A DNA stretch of 64,000 nucleotides from Falsirhodobacter sp. 20TX0035 (GTDB taxonomy: Bacteria; Pseudomonadota; Alphaproteobacteria; Rhodobacterales; Rhodobacteraceae), in contig NZ_JAQMHV010000013.1 of NCBI RefSeq assembly GCF_028307215.1, positions 21,128 through 85,127 of the forward strand. Direction: 5' to 3'. The position numbers and the translations under genes are program-made. Below are positions 19,916-34,014 of this stretch, piece by piece. Position 1 is the first letter of the stretch. Every line of letters starts with the position of its first letter. A model generated the notes under the pieces. The model was not told the origin of the DNA. It saw only the letters and a program-made list of their open reading frames with translations, and did no database searches.

Positions 19916-22900
19916 ATGAACCAGGAACTGAGCACCAATCCGTTCAACCCGGTCGCCCCGGTGCGGACCTTCGACGAGATCAAGATCTCTCTGGCCTCGC
20001 CCGAGCGGATCCTCTCGTGGTCCTACGGCGAGATCAAGAAGCCGGAAACCATCAACTACCGCACGTTCAAGCCGGAACGGGACGGTCTGTTCTGCGCGCG
20101 CATCTTCGGGCCGATCAAGGACTACGAGTGCCTGTGCGGCAAGTACAAGCGCATGAAGTATCGCGGCGTCGTCTGCGAGAAGTGCGGCGTCGAGGTCACG
20201 CTCCAGAAGGTCCGTCGCGAGCGCATGGGCCATATCGAACTGGCCGCGCCCGTCGCGCACATCTGGTTCCTGAAGTCGCTGCCGTCCCGCATCGGCCTCA
20301 TGCTGGACATGACGCTGCGCGATCTGGAACGCATCCTGTATTTCGAGAACTACGTCGTGATCGAGCCGGGTCTGACCGACCTGACCTACGGCCAGCTGAT
20401 GACCGAGGACGAGTTCCTTGACGCGCAGGACCAGTACGGCGCCGACGCGTTCACGGCGAACATTGGCGCGGAAGCCATCCGCGAGATGCTGGCCGCGATC
20501 GACCTGCAGGCCACGGCCGACCAGCTGCGCGAGGAGCTGAAGGAAGCCACGGGCGAGCTGAAGCCGAAGAAGATCATCAAGCGCCTGAAGATCGTCGAGT
20601 CGTTCCTGGAATCGGGCAACCGTCCCGAATGGATGATCCTGACCGTCCTGCCGGTGATCCCGCCGGAACTGCGCCCGCTGGTCCCGCTGGACGGCGGCCG
20701 GTTCGCCACGTCCGACCTGAACGACCTGTACCGCCGCGTGATCAACCGGAACAACCGCCTGAAGCGCCTGATCGAGCTTCGCGCGCCGGACATCATCGTG
20801 CGCAACGAAAAGCGGATGCTTCAGGAAGCCGTCGACGCGCTGTTCGACAACGGCCGCCGCGGCCGCGTGATCACGGGCACCAACAAGCGCCCGCTGAAAT
20901 CGCTGTCGGACATGCTGAAGGGCAAACAGGGCCGCTTCCGCCAGAACCTTCTCGGCAAGCGGGTCGACTTCTCGGGCCGGTCCGTCATCGTGACGGGTCC
21001 GGAGCTGAAGCTGCACCAGTGCGGCCTGCCGAAGAAGATGGCCTTGGAGCTGTTCAAGCCCTTCATCTACTCGCGTCTGGAGGCCAAGGGCCTGTCCAGC
21101 ACCGTGAAGCAGGCGAAGAAGCTGGTCGAGAAAGAGCGTCCCGAGGTCTGGGACATTCTGGACGAGGTCATCCGTGAACACCCGGTTCTGCTGAACCGCG
21201 CGCCCACGCTGCACCGTCTGGGCATCCAGGCGTTCGAGCCGATCCTGATCGAAGGCAAGGCGATCCAGCTGCACCCGCTCGTCTGCTCGGCGTTCAACGC
21301 CGACTTCGACGGTGACCAGATGGCCGTGCACGTCCCGCTGTCGCTGGAAGCGCAGCTGGAAGCGCGCGTCCTGATGATGTCGACGAACAACGTGCTGTCG
21401 CCCGCCAACGGCGCGCCGATCATCGTTCCGTCGCAGGACATGGTGCTTGGTCTCTACTACACCACCATGCAGCGCGACGGCATGAAGGGTGAAGGCATGG
21501 CCTTCGCCTCGGTCGAGGAAGTGGAGCATGCCCTTGCCGCCGGCGAGGTGCACCTGCACGCCAAGATCCAGGCGCGGATCAAGCAGATCGACAACGAGGG
21601 CAACGAGGTCGTCAAGCGTTTCGAGACGACGCCGGGCCGTCTGCGTCTGGGCAACCTGCTGCCGCTGAACGCGAAAGCGCCGTTCGAGTTGGTGAACCGC
21701 CTGCTGCGCAAGAAGGACGTCCAGAACGTCATCGACACCGTCTACCGCTATTGCGGCCAGAAGGAGTCGGTCATCTTCTGCGACCAGATCATGGGCATGG
21801 GCTTCCGCGAGGCGTTCAAGGCCGGCATCTCGTTTGGCAAGGACGACATGCTGATCCCCGACACCAAGTGGACCATCGTGAACGAGGTCCAGGAGCAGGT
21901 GAAGGACTTCGAGCAGCAGTACATGGACGGCCTGATCACCCAGGGCGAAAAGTACAACAAGGTCGTGGACGCCTGGTCGAAGTGCAACGACAAGGTCACC
22001 GAGGCCATGATGTCGACCATCTCGGCCACCCGCCGGGACGAGAGCGGCGCCGAGATGGAGCCCAACTCGGTCTACATGATGGCCCACTCCGGTGCCCGGG
22101 GTTCGGTCACGCAGATGAAGCAGCTGGGCGGGATGCGCGGCCTGATGGCCAAGCCGAACGGCGAGATCATCGAGACGCCGATCATCTCGAACTTCAAGGA
22201 AGGTCTGACCGTTCTTGAATATTTCAACTCCACCCACGGCGCCCGGAAGGGCCTGTCGGACACGGCGCTGAAGACGGCGAACTCGGGCTACCTGACGCGT
22301 CGTCTGGTGGACGTGGCGCAGGACTGCATCGTGCGCTCGCACGACTGCGGCACCGAACAGGGCATCACGGCCTCGGCCGCGGTGAATGAGGGCGAGGTCG
22401 TCGCCCCGCTGGCCGAGCGTGTGCTGGGCCGGGTCGCGGCGGACGACATCTTCGTTCCGGGCACGGACGAGGTGCTGGTGGCCAAGGGCGAACTGATCGA
22501 CGAACGCCGGGCCGACGCGATCGACCAGGCGAACGTGGCTTCGGTGCGCATCCGCAGCCCGCTGACCTGCGAGGCCGAGGAAGGCGTCTGCGCCATGTGC
22601 TACGGTCGCGACCTGGCACGCGGCACCCTGGTCAACCAGGGCGAAGCGGTCGGCATCATCGCGGCGCAGTCCATTGGTGAACCGGGCACCCAGCTGACGA
22701 TGCGGACGTTCCACATCGGCGGCGTGGCCCAGGGCGGCCAGCAGTCCTTCCTCGACGCCTCGCAAGAGGGTCGGGTGGAGTTCCGCAACGCGCAGCTTCT
22801 GGAAAACGCCGCGGGCGAACAGGTGGCGATGGGCCGCAACATGCAGCTCGTCATCATCGACGAGGCGGGGCAGGAGCGTGCGACGCACAAGGTCACCTAC

Positions 22901-24109
22901 GGGACCAAGGTGCACGTGCGCGAAGGCGACACCATCAAGCGCGGCACCAAGCTGATCGAATGGGACCCCTACACCCTTCCGATCATCGCGGAACGCACGG
23001 GTGTGGCCCGGTTCGTCGACCTTATCACGGGCCTTTCGGTCCGCGAGGACACCGACGAGGCGACCGGCATGAGCCAGAAGATCGTTTCGGACTGGCGCGC
23101 GGCCCCCAAGGGGAACGAGCTGAAGCCCGAGATCATCATCATGGACCCGGAAACTGGCGAGCCGATGCGTGGGGAAGGGGGCAATCCCATCTCGTACCCG
23201 ATGTCGGTGGACGCGATCCTTTCGGTCGAAGACGGCCAGGAGATCAAGGCCGGCGACGTGGTGGCCCGGATCCCGCGCGAAGGCGCGCGGACGAAGGACA
23301 TCACCGGGGGTCTGCCGCGCGTGGCGGAACTGTTCGAGGCCCGTCGTCCGAAAGATCACGCGATCATCGTGGAAAGCGATGGCTACGTGCGCTTCGGCAA
23401 GGACTACAAGAACAAGCGCCGCATCACGATCGAGCCGGTGGACGAAAGCCTGACGGCGGTCGAGTACATGGTGCCGAAAGGCAAGCACATCCCGGTGCAG
23501 GAAGGCGACTTCGTGCAGAAGGGCGACTACATCATGGACGGCAACCCGGCTCCGCACGACATCCTGCGGATCATGGGGATCGAGGCCCTGGCCAACTACA
23601 TGATCGACGAGGTGCAGGAGGTTTACCGACTGCAGGGCGTGAAGATCAACGACAAGCACATCGAGGTGATCGTGCGGCAGATGCTGCAGAAGTACGAGAT
23701 CCTGGATTCGGGCGAGACGACGCTGCTCAAGGGCGAGCATGTCGACAAGTCCGAGCTTGACGAGGTCAACGAGAAGGCCGTGGCGCACAACATGCGTCCG
23801 GCCTCGGCCGAACCGATCCTTCTGGGGATCACCAAGGCGTCGCTGCAGACCCGCAGCTTCATCTCGGCCGCGTCCTTCCAAGAGACGACCCGCGTGCTGA
23901 CCGAGGCTTCGGTTCAGGGCAAGCGCGACAAGCTGGTCGGCCTGAAGGAGAACGTGATCGTGGGCCGCCTGATCCCGGCCGGCACCGGCGGGGCGACCAG
24001 CCGCGTGAAGCAGGTCGCGGCGAAACGCGACGCCGTCGTGATCGACGCGCGCCGCAGCGAGGCCGAAGCGGCGGTGCCGCTGGCCGCGCCGGACGCCGGA
24101 AACGACTGA
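19916..24109 (+). CDS. rpoC: RNA polymerase beta-prime subunit
   Basis: Largest subunit of RNA polymerase, 1397 residues. The catalytic [12 protein letters not shown] that holds the Mg ion lies at about 461–472. The N-terminal zinc site is [20 protein letters not shown], and a second zinc site near 815–900 ends in [21 protein letters not shown] lies before the ATG. A strong terminator closes the rplJ–rpoC transcription unit. Confidence 0.98.
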   Translation: MNQELSTNPFNPVAPVRTFDEIKISLASPERILSWSYGEIKKPETINYRTFKPERDGLFCARIFGPIKDYECLCGKYKRMKYRGVVCEKCGVEVTLQKVRRERMGHIELAAPVAHIWFLKSLPSRIGLMLDMTLRDLERILYFENYVVIEPGLTDLTYGQLMTEDEFLDAQDQYGADAFTANIGAEAIREMLAAIDLQATADQLREELKEATGELKPKKIIKRLKIVESFLESGNRPEWMILTVLPVIPPELRPLVPLDGGRFATSDLNDLYRRVINRNNRLKRLIELRAPDIIVRNEKRMLQEAVDALFDNGRRGRVITGTNKRPLKSLSDMLKGKQGRFRQNLLGKRVDFSGRSVIVTGPELKLHQCGLPKKMALELFKPFIYSRLEAKGLSSTVKQAKKLVEKERPEVWDILDEVIREHPVLLNRAPTLHRLGIQAFEPILIEGKAIQLHPLVCSAFNADFDGDQMAVHVPLSLEAQLEARVLMMSTNNVLSPANGAPIIVPSQDMVLGLYYTTMQRDGMKGEGMAFASVEEVEHALAAGEVHLHAKIQARIKQIDNEGNEVVKRFETTPGRLRLGNLLPLNAKAPFELVNRLLRKKDVQNVIDTVYRYCGQKESVIFCDQIMGMGFREAFKAGISFGKDDMLIPDTKWTIVNEVQEQVKDFEQQYMDGLITQGEKYNKVVDAWSKCNDKVTEAMMSTISATRRDESGAEMEPNSVYMMAHSGARGSVTQMKQLGGMRGLMAKPNGEIIETPIISNFKEGLTVLEYFNSTHGARKGLSDTALKTANSGYLTRRLVDVAQDCIVRSHDCGTEQGITASAAVNEGEVVAPLAERVLGRVAADDIFVPGTDEVLVAKGELIDERRADAIDQANVASVRIRSPLTCEAEEGVCAMCYGRDLARGTLVNQGEAVGIIAAQSIGEPGTQLTMRTFHIGGVAQGGQQSFLDASQEGRVEFRNAQLLENAAGEQVAMGRNMQLVIIDEAGQERATHKVTYGTKVHVREGDTIKRGTKLIEWDPYTLPIIAERTGVARFVDLITGLSVREDTDEATGMSQKIVSDWRAAPKGNELKPEIIIMDPETGEPMRGEGGNPISYPMSVDAILSVEDGQEIKAGDVVARIPREGARTKDITGGLPRVAELFEARRPKDHAIIVESDGYVRFGKDYKNKRRITIEPVDESLTAVEYMVPKGKHIPVQEGDFVQKGDYIMDGNPAPHDILRIMGIEALANYMIDEVQEVYRLQGVKINDKHIEVIVRQMLQKYEILDSGETTLLKGEHVDKSELDEVNEKAVAHNMRPASAEPILLGITKASLQTRSFISAASFQETTRVLTEASVQGKRDKLVGLKENVIVGRLIPAGTGGATSRVKQVAAKRDAVVIDARRSEAEAAVPLAAPDAGND

Positions 24110-24116
24110 TCCGAAG

Positions 24117-24142
24117 GGCCCCCCGAAAAAGGGGGGCCTTTT
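24117..24142 (+). terminator. Intrinsic terminator after rpoC
   Basis: An 8-bp stem GGCCCCCC/GGGGGGCC with loop GAAAAA, followed by TTTTCTTTT. Confidence 0.92.
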
Positions 24143-24156
24143 CTTTTGGGGGTGCC

Positions 24157-24966
24157 ATGAAGATCCAGATGCTCGGCCTGTGCCGTTTTTCCCTTCTGTC
24201 CGAAGGCGGGTTCAAGGTCGTCCACGACACGCTGGAGGAACGGCGCCGCCACCTTTACGACCCGGCGCGGCTGGAGCAGCGCTTCGTCTGGTTCGAGCAT
24301 GTCGCCTTGCCCGCCTGGGCGCGGCAGACGGATTCCGACTTCACGCTGGTGATCGCGGTAGCAGAGGACTTCCCCCAGCCCTGGCTGGACCGCCTGCGCG
24401 ACCTGACGGCCCGGATCCCGCAGATCATCCTTGAGCTGTGCCCGCAGGGCCATCACCGAGACGTCTGCCGCCACGCCATGCTGCGGCACGCGGACCCGGG
24501 TGCCGAACGTCTGGTGCTGTTCCGTCATGACGACGACGACGCCGTGGCCGTGGACTATGTGGAGATGTCGCGCCGCGACCTTCTGCGCATGCGCGCGATG
24601 GCCGAGGATCATCCCTTGTTCTTCATGGACTACGCCCGCGGGTTCACGCTGGAATACGCGGAAGGGGAGGTGCACCTGAACCCGCAGATAACGCACACCC
24701 TGGGCGTGGCGCTGAACATCGTGGTCCCGTCGGGGCATGATCGCGGCGCGCTGGACTATCCCCATCACCGCCTGTCGACCTTCATGCCGGGCCTGTGCCT
24801 CTCGGGGCCGCAGATGTATCTGCGCGGCAAGCACGAGACGAACGACAGCCGACCGCCCTCGCGCGGGGGCAGCCCGTTCTTCTTCAAGCCCGAAACGACG
24901 CCCGCCGTTCTGGCCGACCGCTTCGGCATCGACCTGCCGGCCTTCCAGATGGCCTTGCGCCGTTAG
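24157..24966 (+). CDS. Putative glycosyltransferase (rhamnosyltransferase-like)
   Basis: A 269-residue cytoplasmic protein whose layout matches the putative rhamnosyl transferase family of Rhodobacteraceae: an N-terminal [16 protein letters not shown], a central [16 protein letters not shown] with a run of aspartates that could bind a metal and nucleotide sugar, and [17 protein letters not shown]. The acceptor is unknown; cell-surface polysaccharide is a reasonable guess. It sits between the rpoC terminator and the str promoter, so readthrough or an unseen promoter must express it. GGGGG lies upstream of its ATG. Confidence 0.75.
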   Translation: MKIQMLGLCRFSLLSEGGFKVVHDTLEERRRHLYDPARLEQRFVWFEHVALPAWARQTDSDFTLVIAVAEDFPQPWLDRLRDLTARIPQIILELCPQGHHRDVCRHAMLRHADPGAERLVLFRHDDDDAVAVDYVEMSRRDLLRMRAMAEDHPLFFMDYARGFTLEYAEGEVHLNPQITHTLGVALNIVVPSGHDRGALDYPHHRLSTFMPGLCLSGPQMYLRGKHETNDSRPPSRGGSPFFFKPETTPAVLADRFGIDLPAFQMALRR

Positions 24967-24972
24967 GGTTTG

Positions 24973-25001
24973 TTGACATCACGCGCGACTCCCCATATAC
25001 G
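24973..25001 (+). promoter_or_regulatory. Strong sigma-70 promoter of the str operon
   Basis: A consensus TTGACA, a 17-base spacer, then TATACG, just past the glycosyltransferase stop and about 213 bases before rpsL. It is the closest match to consensus seen in the window. The 200-base leader between it and rpsL contains no gene. Confidence 0.85.
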
Positions 25002-25213
25002 CGCGATACCGAATTGCGGGTTCGACCCGCCACGACGACCTTCGGGTTCGGAAGTGGTCATGATCCGGGCGTCCTGCCCGATCCTCTGAAATTCTGCCGC
25101 GCCATCCCTTTTCGGGGTGGATGCGGTTTTGGCGTTTTCACGAACGCCCTGAACTGGCGCCCCCCGACAGGATCCGGGCAGGCGTGAACGCAACAGGAAG
25201 CACGGGGAACCGA

Positions 25214-25585
25214 ATGCCGACGATCCAGCAGCTTATCCGCAAACCGCGGGAGCCGAAGAAGAACCGCTCCAAGTCCCAGCACTTGGAATCCTGCCCGCAG
25301 AAACGTGGCGTGTGCACGCGCGTTTACACGACGACTCCGAAGAAACCGAACTCCGCCATGCGGAAAGTGGCGAAGGTTCGCCTCACCAACGGGTTCGAGG
25401 TGATTTCGTACATTCCGGGTGAAAAGCACAACCTTCAGGAACACTCCGTTGTCCTGATCCGCGGCGGCCGGGTAAAAGACCTTCCGGGCGTTCGTTACCA
25501 CATCCTGCGCGGTGTGCTCGATACGCAAGGCGTCAAAGACCGTCGCCAACGCCGTTCGAAATACGGCGCGAAACGTCCGAAGTGA
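25214..25585 (+). CDS. rpsL: Ribosomal protein S12
   Basis: Decoding-centre protein of the small subunit, 123 residues, beginning [12 protein letters not shown]. The streptomycin-sensitive loop [12 protein letters not shown] has the wild-type lysines (Lys43 region), and the second loop [13 protein letters not shown] has the conserved Asp that is often methylthiolated. The ATG at 25214 matches the family start; the frame is open further upstream only within the leader. First gene of the str operon. Confidence 0.98.
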   Translation: MPTIQQLIRKPREPKKNRSKSQHLESCPQKRGVCTRVYTTTPKKPNSAMRKVAKVRLTNGFEVISYIPGEKHNLQEHSVVLIRGGRVKDLPGVRYHILRGVLDTQGVKDRRQRRSKYGAKRPK

Positions 25586-25596
25586 GGTTCTGAGAG

Positions 25597-26067
25597 ATGT
25601 CCCGTCGTCACGCCGCCGAGAAGCGCGAAATCCTGCCCGATGCCAAGTTCGGCGATCGGGTTCTGACCAAGTTCATGAACAACCTGATGATCGATGGCAA
25701 GAAATCCATTGCCGAATCGATCGTCTACAACGCGCTTGACCGCGTTCAGGGCCGCCTGAAGCGCGAGCCGATCGAAGCGTTCCACGAGGCGCTGGAAAAC
25801 GTGAAGCCGTCCGTCGAAGTGCGTTCGCGCCGCGTCGGTGGTGCGACGTACCAGGTTCCGGTCGAAGTCCGCACGGAGCGCCGCGAGGCGCTGGCGATCC
25901 GCTGGCTGATCACCGCCGCCCGCAAGCGCAACGAGAACACCATGGAAGAGCGTCTGGCCGCCGAGCTTTCGGATGCCGTGAACAACCGTGGAACCGCCGT
26001 CAAGAAGCGCGAAGACACGCACAAGATGGCCGACGCCAACAAGGCGTTCAGCCATTACCGCTGGTAA
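25597..26067 (+). CDS. rpsG: Ribosomal protein S7
   Basis: Head-domain protein that nucleates 30S head assembly and contacts the E-site tRNA; 156 residues. It begins [20 protein letters not shown] and includes the 16S-binding loop [19 protein letters not shown] and the beta ribbon [17 protein letters not shown]. It starts 11 bases after rpsL and precedes fusA by 24 bases. In E. coli S7 is the translational repressor of this operon. Confidence 0.98.
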   Translation: MSRRHAAEKREILPDAKFGDRVLTKFMNNLMIDGKKSIAESIVYNALDRVQGRLKREPIEAFHEALENVKPSVEVRSRRVGGATYQVPVEVRTERREALAIRWLITAARKRNENTMEERLAAELSDAVNNRGTAVKKREDTHKMADANKAFSHYRW

Positions 26068-26091
26068 CCCATCAGCCTGAGGACCGAACCA

Positions 26092-28215
<2,124 letters not shown>

Positions 28216-28222
28216 AGGGAGC

Positions 28223-28300
28223 GGCGGGGGAAACCCCGCCCTTCCGCTATGTCCGGTGTTGCAGTCGCAACGCCTATCCTGTAGTGCGGGGCCTTCCCCG
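28223..28300 (+). promoter_or_regulatory. Two GC-rich hairpins in the fusA–tufB gap
   Basis: The first hairpin is GGCGGGG/CCCCGCC with a GAAA loop (28223–28240). The second is GCGGGG/CCCCGC with a CCTT loop (28285–28300). Neither is followed by a T run, so they look like processing or stability elements rather than terminators. A weak promoter-like TTGCAG and TGTAGT pair lies between them but its spacing is only 15. Confidence 0.5.
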
Positions 28301-28332
28301 CCGCTGCGGAATCGAATCAAGAGGAAGCCACG

Positions 28333-29508
<1,176 letters not shown>

Positions 29509-29518
29509 TCAACCGCAC

Positions 29519-29558
29519 CGGAAGAGGGGGCGGGGGCTCACAGGCCCCCGTCTTCCCG
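29519..29558 (+). promoter_or_regulatory. Long hairpin between tufB and rpsJ
   Basis: An inner stem CGGGGGC/GGCCCCCG-type pairing at 29531–29550 sits inside an outer GAAGA/TCTTC pairing. No T run follows, so it may be an S10-operon leader structure or a processing site. rpsJ begins 22 bases later. Confidence 0.5.
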
Positions 29559-29580
29559 CCGGGCCCAAAGGGCATGTAAA

Positions 29581-29889
29581 ATGCAAGGTCAGACTATCCG
29601 CATCAGGCTGAAGGCCTTCGATTACCGCGTGCTGGACGCCAGCACCCAGGAAATCGTGTCGACGGCGAAGCGTACGGGCGCACAAGTGCGCGGCCCGATC
29701 CCGCTGCCGAACCAGATCGAGAAATTCACGGTTCTCCGTGGTCCGCACATCGACAAGAAGTCGCGCGACCAGTGGGAAATCCGGACGCACAAGCGTCTCC
29801 TCGACATCGTTGATCCGACCCCGCAGACCGTGGACGCGCTGATGAAGCTCGACCTCGCGGCTGGCGTTGACGTCGAAATCAAAGTGTAA
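29581..29889 (+). CDS. rpsJ: Ribosomal protein S10 (NusE)
   Basis: Small-subunit head protein that also couples ribosome and RNA polymerase through NusG/NusB; 102 residues, the usual length. It begins [19 protein letters not shown] and contains the long loop [19 protein letters not shown]. First gene of the S10 cluster; rplC starts 12 bases after it. Confidence 0.98.
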   Translation: MQGQTIRIRLKAFDYRVLDASTQEIVSTAKRTGAQVRGPIPLPNQIEKFTVLRGPHIDKKSRDQWEIRTHKRLLDIVDPTPQTVDALMKLDLAAGVDVEIKV

Positions 29890-29901
29890 GGGGCAGGACC
29901 T

Positions 29902-30756
29902 ATGCGCTCTGGAATTATTGCAAAGAAGCTGGGCATGACCCGGCTGTTCCTGGAAGACGGTCGCCAAGTTCCGGTGACCGTTCTCCAACTCGACACGCTT
30001 CAGGTCGTCGCGCAGCGCACGGCCGATCGTGACGGCTATTCAGCGGTTCAGCTGGGCGCCGGTACGGCCAAGGCGAAACGCACCTCGGCCGGCATGCGTG
30101 GCCACTTCGCGAAAGCGAACGTGGAGCCCAAGCGCAAGATCGCGGAATTCCGCGTTACGCCCGAGAACCTGATCGACGTGGGCGAAGAGATCATCGCCGA
30201 CCACTACTTCGCCGGTCAGTTCGTAGACGTGGCGGGCGTGTCCATCGGTAAAGGTTTTGCCGGTGCGATGAAGCGTCACAACTTCGGCGGTCTGCGCGCC
30301 TCGCACGGTGTGTCCGTGTCGCACCGTTCGCACGGTTCGACGGGCCAGTGCCAGGATCCCGGCAAGGTCTTCAAGGGCAAGAAGATGGCCGGTCACCTTG
30401 GCGCCGTCCGTGTGACGACCCAGAACCTGCAGGTCGTCAAGACCGACTCCGACCGCGGCATCATCATGATCAAGGGCGCTGTCCCCGGATCGAAAGGTGG
30501 CTGGGTCACCGTGAAGGACGCCGTCAAGAAGCCGGTTCCGGACAATGTGATCCTGCCCGCCGCGCTGCGTTCCGCCGCTGCCGCTGCGCACCGCGCGGCT
30601 GAAGAAGCCGCCGCTGCCGCCGCTGCCGAGGAAGAAGCCGCACGCGCCGCCGCTGCCGCCGAACAGGCCGCTGCAGAGGAAGCCGCGCTGGCCGAAGCCA
30701 ATGCCGCATCGACCGACGATGCATCCGATGCCTCCGACGAAGGAGAAGCGAAATGA
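29902..30756 (+). CDS. rplC: Ribosomal protein L3 with long C-terminal tail
   Basis: Early-assembly 23S-binding protein whose loop reaches the peptidyl-transferase centre. Residues 1 to about 218 match L3, including the conserved [20 protein letters not shown] segment with the glutamine that is methylated in E. coli. Residues 219–284 form an extra tail almost entirely of alanine and glutamate, ending in an aspartate/serine-rich stretch. Typical L3 is 205–240 residues. The stop overlaps rplD by four bases (ATGA). Confidence 0.96.
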   Translation: MRSGIIAKKLGMTRLFLEDGRQVPVTVLQLDTLQVVAQRTADRDGYSAVQLGAGTAKAKRTSAGMRGHFAKANVEPKRKIAEFRVTPENLIDVGEEIIADHYFAGQFVDVAGVSIGKGFAGAMKRHNFGGLRASHGVSVSHRSHGSTGQCQDPGKVFKGKKMAGHLGAVRVTTQNLQVVKTDSDRGIIMIKGAVPGSKGGWVTVKDAVKKPVPDNVILPAALRSAAAAAHRAAEEAAAAAAAEEEAARAAAAAEQAAAEEAALAEANAASTDDASDASDEGEAK

Positions 30757-31373
30757 AACTCGACGTCATCAAGCTTGACGCCGGCAAGGCGGGCTCGATC
30801 GACCTCGCGGACGAGATCTTCGGTCTCGAACCGCGCGCCGACATCCTGCACCGCGTTGTTCGCTGGCAGCGTGCCAAGGCCCAAGCCGGCACGCACTCCA
30901 CGCTCGGCAAGTCGGACGTGTCCTATTCGACGAAGAAGATCTACAAGCAGAAGGGCACCGGCGGCGCACGTCACGGTTCCAAGAAAGCTCCGACCTTCCG
31001 TCACGGTGGTGTCTACAAGGGCCCGCAGCCCCGCAGCCACGCCCACGAGCTACCGAAGAAATTCCGCGCTCTGGGCCTGAAGCACGCCCTGTCCTCGAAA
31101 GCCGCCACGGGCAACCTGGTGGTTCTGGAAGACACGGTCATGGCCGAAGCCAAGACCTCGTTCCTAGCCAAGGCCGTGAAGGAACTGGGCTGGAAGCGCG
31201 TGCTGATCATCGACGGCGCCGACGTGAACGAAAACTTCGCAACGGCCGCCCGCAACCTGGAAGGCGTGGATATCCTGCCGACCATGGGCGCGAACGTGTA
31301 TGACATCCTGAAGCGTGACACGCTGGTGCTCACGAAGTCGGCTGTCGAAGCTCTGGAGGCTCGCCTGAAATGA
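30753..31373 (+). CDS. rplD: Ribosomal protein L4
   Basis: Lines the peptide exit tunnel and, in gammaproteobacteria, represses the S10 operon. The 206-residue protein has the tunnel loop [20 protein letters not shown] and the globular part starting near DTVMAEAKT. It overlaps rplC at the start and rplW at the end, each by four bases (ATGA), so the three are co-translated. Confidence 0.97.
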   Translation: MKLDVIKLDAGKAGSIDLADEIFGLEPRADILHRVVRWQRAKAQAGTHSTLGKSDVSYSTKKIYKQKGTGGARHGSKKAPTFRHGGVYKGPQPRSHAHELPKKFRALGLKHALSSKAATGNLVVLEDTVMAEAKTSFLAKAVKELGWKRVLIIDGADVNENFATAARNLEGVDILPTMGANVYDILKRDTLVLTKSAVEALEARLK

Positions 31374-31666
31374 GCGTGAAACCCGAACTCTATGACGTGA
31401 TCAAGAAGCCGATCATCACCGAGAAGGCCACCCTGGCCTCCGAGGCGAACGCGGTTGTCTTCGAAGTCGCGAAAGATGCGTCCAAGCCGCTGATCAAGGA
31501 AGCCGTGGAAGCGGTCTTCGGTGTGAAGGTGAAAGCCGTCAACACGTCGATCCTCAAAGGCAAGACGAAGCGCTTCAAGGGCCGTCCCGGCGTGCGCAGC
31601 GACAAGAAAAAGGCCTACGTCACCCTCGAAGAGGGCAACACTATCGACGTGGCCACCGGCCTCTGA
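31370..31666 (+). CDS. rplW: Ribosomal protein L23
   Basis: Exit-site protein that docks trigger factor and signal recognition particle; 98 residues. It shows the family start [17 protein letters not shown] and the RNA-binding region [19 protein letters not shown]. It overlaps rplD by four bases and is followed by a terminator-like hairpin before rplB. Confidence 0.97.
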   Translation: MSVKPELYDVIKKPIITEKATLASEANAVVFEVAKDASKPLIKEAVEAVFGVKVKAVNTSILKGKTKRFKGRPGVRSDKKKAYVTLEEGNTIDVATGL

Positions 31667-31686
31667 TAGAAGGCCACACGAATCGC

Positions 31687-31720
31687 GAAGCCCCGGGATC
31701 GCCCGGGGCTTCGGATTTTT
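31687..31720 (+). terminator. Terminator-like hairpin between rplW and rplB
   Basis: A perfect 11-bp stem GAAGCCCCGGG/CCCGGGGCTTC with an ATCG loop, followed by GGATTTTT. It lies inside what is usually one operon and may act as a partial terminator or attenuator. Confidence 0.75.
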
Positions 31721-31792
31721 AAGACGGGGATCTTCGGAGCCCTTCACCGGATCTGCCACGCGCAGGTCCCAGCTGTACGGAAGACAGAAAAC

Positions 31793-32629
31793 ATGGCACT
31801 CAAGTCGTATAAGCCGACGACGCCTGGCCAGCGTGGGCTGGTTCTGATCGACCGTTCGGAGCTGTGGAAAGGACGCCCGGTCAAAACCCTCACCGAGGGC
31901 TTGATCAAGACGGGCGGCCGGAACAACACCGGACGCGTCACGATGTGGCACAAGGGTGGCGGCGCGAAGCGTCTCTACCGCGTTGTCGATTTCAAGCGTC
32001 GCAAGTTCGACGTTCCCGCAGTGGTCGAGCGTATCGAATACGACCCGAACCGCACCGCCTTCATCGCTCTAGTTCGCTACAACGACGGCGAACTGGCCTA
32101 CATCCTCGCACCGCAGCGTCTTGCCGTGGGTGACGCCGTCATCGCCGGCGCAAAGACGGACGTGAAGCCTGGCAACGCGATGCCCTTCTCGGGCATGCCG
32201 ATCGGCACGATCGTCCACAACGTCGAGATGAAGCCGGGCAAGGGCGGCCAGATCGCACGCGCTGCGGGCACCTACGCCCAGTTCGTCGGTCGCGACGGTG
32301 GCTACGCCCAGATCCGCCTGTCCTCGGGCGAACTGCGCATGGTCCGCCAGGAATGCATGGCCACCATCGGTGCCGTGTCCAACGCCGACCACTCGAACCA
32401 GAACTTCGGTAAAGCCGGTCGTATGCGCCACAAAGGCGTGCGTCCGACGGTCCGCGGTGTCGCCATGAACCCGATCGACCACCCGCACGGTGGTGGTGAA
32501 GGCCGGACCTCGGGCGGCCGTCACCCGGTCACGCCGTGGGGCAAGGGCACCAAGGGCAACCGCACCCGCAAGAACAAGGCCACGGACAAGTACATCGTCC
32601 GCTCGCGTCACCTGAAGAAAGGGCGTTAA
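31793..32629 (+). CDS. rplB: Ribosomal protein L2
   Basis: Core large-subunit protein needed for subunit joining and peptidyl transfer; 278 residues. It begins [15 protein letters not shown] and contains the conserved [22 protein letters not shown] with the essential histidine. It is separated from rplW by 126 bases that contain a terminator-like hairpin, and rpsS follows three bases after its stop. Confidence 0.98.
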   Translation: MALKSYKPTTPGQRGLVLIDRSELWKGRPVKTLTEGLIKTGGRNNTGRVTMWHKGGGAKRLYRVVDFKRRKFDVPAVVERIEYDPNRTAFIALVRYNDGELAYILAPQRLAVGDAVIAGAKTDVKPGNAMPFSGMPIGTIVHNVEMKPGKGGQIARAAGTYAQFVGRDGGYAQIRLSSGELRMVRQECMATIGAVSNADHSNQNFGKAGRMRHKGVRPTVRGVAMNPIDHPHGGGEGRTSGGRHPVTPWGKGTKGNRTRKNKATDKYIVRSRHLKKGR

Positions 32630-32632
32630 TCC

Positions 32633-32911
32633 ATGTCGCGTTCCGTCTGGAAAGGCCCGTTCGTCGACGCTTACGTCCTGAAAAAGGCCGAAAAGTCGCG
32701 CGAGTCGGGCAAGAACGAAGTGATCAAGATCTGGTCGCGTCGCTCCACCATCCTGCCGCAATTCGTCGGTCTGACGTTCGGCGTCTACAACGGCAAAAAA
32801 CACATCCCGGTGGCGATCACCGAGGAGATGATCGGCCAGAAGTTCGGTGAATACTCGCCGACGCGGACCTATTACGGTCACGCCGCCGACAAGAAAGCCA
32901 AGAGGAAGTAA
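32633..32911 (+). CDS. rpsS: Ribosomal protein S19
   Basis: Small-subunit head protein that forms a complex with S13 and contacts A-site tRNA; 92 residues. The family blocks [15 protein letters not shown] and [21 protein letters not shown] are both present. rplV follows three bases after its stop. Confidence 0.98.
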   Translation: MSRSVWKGPFVDAYVLKKAEKSRESGKNEVIKIWSRRSTILPQFVGLTFGVYNGKKHIPVAITEEMIGQKFGEYSPTRTYYGHAADKKAKRK

Positions 32912-32914
32912 GCC

Positions 32915-33295
32915 ATGAGCAAGGAAAAGAATCCGCGCCGCGTGGCCGAAAACGAGGCGATGGCGAAAGCCAAGATGCTGCGCACCTCGCCGCAGAAGCT
33001 GAACCTCGTGGCGGCCCTGATCCGTGGCAAGAAGGTCGACAAGGCGATTGCCGATCTGACCTTCTCCAAGAAGCGCATCAGCCAGGACGTGCTGAAGTGC
33101 CTGCAGTCGGCCATCGCCAACGCCGAGAACAACCACGGCTTGGACGTGGATGAACTGGTCGTGGCGGAAGCCTATTGCGGCAAGAACATCACGCTGAAGC
33201 GCGGCCGTCCGCGTGCACGCGGTCGTTTCGGCAAGATCATGAAGCCCTTCAGCGAACTGACCATCACGGTGCGTCAGAAAGGGGAGACTGCGTAA
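32915..33295 (+). CDS. rplV: Ribosomal protein L22
   Basis: Exit-tunnel protein whose beta hairpin is a macrolide-resistance site; 126 residues. It shows [20 protein letters not shown] and the tunnel hairpin [19 protein letters not shown]. The N-terminus carries about ten extra residues ([13 protein letters not shown]) relative to E. coli. Its stop overlaps the rpsC start by one base (TAATG). Confidence 0.97.
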   Translation: MSKEKNPRRVAENEAMAKAKMLRTSPQKLNLVAALIRGKKVDKAIADLTFSKKRISQDVLKCLQSAIANAENNHGLDVDELVVAEAYCGKNITLKRGRPRARGRFGKIMKPFSELTITVRQKGETA

Positions 33296-34002
33296 TGGGT
33301 CAGAAGGTAAACCCGATCGGGATGCGCCTGCAGGTCAACCGTACCTGGGACAGCCGCTGGTATGCGGACTCCAAGGATTTCGGCGATCTGCTGCTGGAAG
33401 ACCTGAAGATCCGCGACTTCGTCCACAAGGAAGTGAAGCAGGCCGGCATCTCCAAGGTCATCATCGAGCGTCCGCACAAGAAGTGCCGCGTCACGATCCA
33501 CGCTGCCCGCCCCGGTGTCATCATCGGCAAGAAAGGCGCGGACATTGAGACGCTTCGCAAGAAGCTGACCCAGTTCACCGCGTCGGAACTGCACCTGAAC
33601 ATCGTCGAGGTCCGCAAGCCGGAGCTGGACGCACAGCTGGTGGCCGAGTCCATCGCCCAGCAGATGGAGCGCCGGGTGTCCTTCCGTCGCGCCATGAAGC
33701 GCGGCGTGCAGAACGCGATGCGCATCGGTGCCCTGGGCATCCGCGTGAACGTCGCCGGCCGTCTGGGCGGCGCCGAGATCGCGCGGACCGAATGGTACCG
33801 TGAAGGTCGCGTTCCGCTGCACACGCTGCGCGCGGACATCGACTATGCCACGGAAGAGGCGATGACGCCCTACGGGATCATCGGTGTGAAGGTCTGGATC
33901 TTCAAAGGCGAGATCCTGGAGCATGACCCGCAGGCGCACGATCGTCGCCAGGCGGAATCGCAGGAGGGTGCCGCACCGCGTCCCCGCCGCGAGCGCGCGT
34001 AA
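33295..34002 (+). CDS. rpsC: Ribosomal protein S3
   Basis: Lines the mRNA entry channel and has helicase activity with S4 and S5; 235 residues. It begins [20 protein letters not shown] and has the KH motif [17 protein letters not shown], then the C-terminal domain ending in an arginine-rich tail. The ATG at 33295 overlaps the rplV stop. The frame is open further upstream inside rplV, but the family start is clear. Confidence 0.98.
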   Translation: MGQKVNPIGMRLQVNRTWDSRWYADSKDFGDLLLEDLKIRDFVHKEVKQAGISKVIIERPHKKCRVTIHAARPGVIIGKKGADIETLRKKLTQFTASELHLNIVEVRKPELDAQLVAESIAQQMERRVSFRRAMKRGVQNAMRIGALGIRVNVAGRLGGAEIARTEWYREGRVPLHTLRADIDYATEEAMTPYGIIGVKVWIFKGEILEHDPQAHDRRQAESQEGAAPRPRRERA

Positions 34003-34014
34003 GGAGCACGAGAG

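Noticed and set aside
17315..23881. A 2188-codon open frame on the minus strand across rpoB and rpoC
   Set aside because: It is the mirror frame of two highly biased, GC-rich genes. Its composition is dominated by H, R, D, V and L as expected for antisense reading, it has no known motif, and rpoB/rpoC on the plus strand are certain.
31780..31951. Possible extra minus-strand genes within the ribosomal cluster
   Set aside because: All overlap certain ribosomal protein genes and mirror their codon bias.
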